The notes below the pieces were generated by a model that was not told the DNA's origin, ran no database searches, and was given only the letters and a program-made list of their open reading frames with translations. A stretch of DNA of 24,338 nt from an uncultured Chloroflexota bacterium (GTDB lineage: Bacteria > Chloroflexota > Chloroflexia > Thermomicrobiales > UBA6265), in contig CALGSZ010000098.1 of the NCBI GenBank assembly GCA_937901745.1, positions 1-24,338 of the forward strand, in the 5' to 3' direction. Every line of letters starts with the position of its first letter. Positions within the stretch are counted from its first letter, which is position 1. The position numbers and the translations under genes were made by a program. Below are positions 23,524 to 24,338 of the stretch, one piece after another.

Positions 23524-24159
23524 TCACTCCCAGCCGCGCCAGGTCGTGATCTCCTCGGCCGGCGTGTATGAGGCGCGCTGCGGAGCGGCCTCGGGATAGC
23601 CCACGTAGATGAAGCCGAGCAGATGAGCATTCGGCGAAAAGCCGAGCCACTCCTTGACCGCCGGGTCATACGCCGGAGCGCCGGTCCGCCACATCGTCGC
23701 CAGGCCGAGCGCGTGCGCGGCGAGGAGCATGTTCTGGATTGCCGCGGCGCCCGCCGCGATCTCTTCGACCTCGATCGCCTTGGGATGATCGGACGGCTCG
23801 ACACCCGCGACGATGATGACCGGAGCCCGCAGCGGCTTGGCGCGCTCTCGCTCCACCTCAGCGCGGACCGCCTCGTCAGAGAGATCGCGGCCGGCGGCCT
23901 TGCTCCGCGCCATGATCTCGCCAAGCGCTTCTCGGGCCTTCCCCGCCAGAACGACGAAGCGCCAGGGATCGGTGCGATGGTGGCACGGCGCCCAGGTGGC
24001 GGCTTCCAACACCTGCTCGATCAGCTCTCGCGGCGGACGCTCCGGGGAAACCTTGCCGATACTCCGGCGACCGCGAATGGCATCGAGCACGGACACCGGC
24101 CGTGCCGCGCTCGGTGACCGCTCCGCGGCCGGACGCTCACTCAGCGTTGACGTTGTCAT
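23524..24159 (-). CDS. nitroreductase family protein (YdjA-like)
   Basis: A 211-residue FMN-dependent oxidoreductase. The N-terminal FMN-binding signature RGRRSIGKVSPERPP (about 29-43) is followed by APCHHRTDPWRFVVL, and the C-terminal half has GLATMWRTGAPAYDPAVKEWLGF and GFIYVGYPE, an arrangement close to the small nitroreductase YdjA. Such enzymes reduce nitro compounds or other acceptors with NAD(P)H, and the physiological substrate is usually unknown. ATG 24159 has GGAG four bases upstream. The first 20 or so residues are a low-complexity tail. It ends 24 bases before the A/T-rich promoter region of the hmuT-like operon on the same strand. A short GC hairpin (GCCC-GGCG-GGGC) follows the stop, without a T-tract. 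Confidence 0.9.
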   Translation of the reverse strand: MTTSTLSERPAAERSPSAARPVSVLDAIRGRRSIGKVSPERPPRELIEQVLEAATWAPCHHRTDPWRFVVLAGKAREALGEIMARSKAAGRDLSDEAVRAEVERERAKPLRAPVIIVAGVEPSDHPKAIEVEEIAAGAAAIQNMLLAAHALGLATMWRTGAPAYDPAVKEWLGFSPNAHLLGFIYVGYPEAAPQRASYTPAEEITTWRGWE

Positions 24160-24183
24160 ATCACTCCAGTGGAACCGTAGCCC

Positions 24184-24336
24184 CTACTCCGCCGGCTTGA
24201 GGACGATGACGAGGACACCGCCAGACTCAGCGGAGCGCGAAACGAAGGTCGCGGTCCCGATGTACCCCTCGTACGGGCCAGCGGTCGCCTCGATCTGCAT
24301 CACGAGCGTACCAGGCCGCTCGCCCGGCTCGTCATT
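24184..24336 (-). CDS. C-terminal fragment of an unidentified protein
   Basis: An open frame enters from the right edge and stops at TAG (24184-24186), 24 bases upstream of the nitroreductase start. The visible 50 residues alternate hydrophobic and polar positions (TLVMQIEATAG, GYIGTATFVSR, GGVLVIVLKPAE), suggesting a beta-strand-rich C-terminal domain. I cannot name the family. It may share a transcript with the nitroreductase gene. Confidence 0.5.
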   Translation of the reverse strand, partial: NDEPGERPGTLVMQIEATAGPYEGYIGTATFVSRSAESGGVLVIVLKPAE

Positions 24337-24338
24337 GA

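Noticed and set aside
22176..23549. Open frame of over 450 codons antisense to the hmuT-like gene and its leader.
   Set aside because: No recognisable domain, Arg-rich composition, and it spans a promoter and leader better explained on the other strand.

Overview
The window is GC-rich DNA, densely packed with genes and with frequent GTG starts. It reads as core-plus-transport chromosome of a monoderm-like bacterium. The family mix (DarA/PstA-type c-di-AMP receptor, Tat-exported solute-binding proteins, Ugp-like and Fbp/Hmu-like importers, TsaB/D/E) would fit Chloroflexota of the Thermomicrobia/Sphaerobacter kind. That assignment is inference from gene content and codon usage only. I see no rRNA, tRNA, CRISPR array, insertion sequence or phage gene, and no intergenic stretch over 300 bases; the longest is 23244-23523.

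Layout. Bases 1-5549 (+ strand) hold the tail of an unidentified gene, pgi (glucose-6-phosphate isomerase), a thiamine-diphosphate enzyme of the acetolactate synthase family and an S9 prolyl-oligopeptidase-type peptidase. Converging on these from the - strand (12180 down to 5560) is a long run: tsaB, rimI and tsaD (t6A tRNA modification and N-terminal acetylation), an inositol-monophosphatase-family enzyme, a stand-alone AsnC-type RAM-domain protein, an unrecognised GAF-domain protein, a c-di-AMP receptor-like protein and an M20 metallopeptidase. tsaB diverges from a + strand operon (12329-15621) encoding a Ugp/Mal-type importer: two permeases and a Tat-exported binding protein, without an ATPase.

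The right half (- strand, 23243 down to 15664) is a metal-uptake island of two importers. First is hmuTUV-like (haem or corrinoid type: binding protein, FecCD permease, ATPase). Next is fbpABC-like (ferric iron: Tat-exported binding protein, double-length permease, ATPase), with tsaE translationally coupled at its 3' end. A nitroreductase (23524-24159) and a cut-off gene tail (24184-24336) close the window.

The most interesting non-coding sequence lies upstream of the two uptake operons. The hmuT-like gene has a leader of about 180 nt with several perfect stems. Two of these are mutually exclusive, and one ends exactly at the start codon, so it is a candidate riboswitch. The fbpA-like gene has a cluster of TAGTC/GACTA inverted repeats that look like a metalloregulator operator. 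I found no clearly unprecedented protein system. The best leads are the hmuT leader, the operator cluster, the tsaE-iron coupling and the small signalling cluster around the c-di-AMP receptor.
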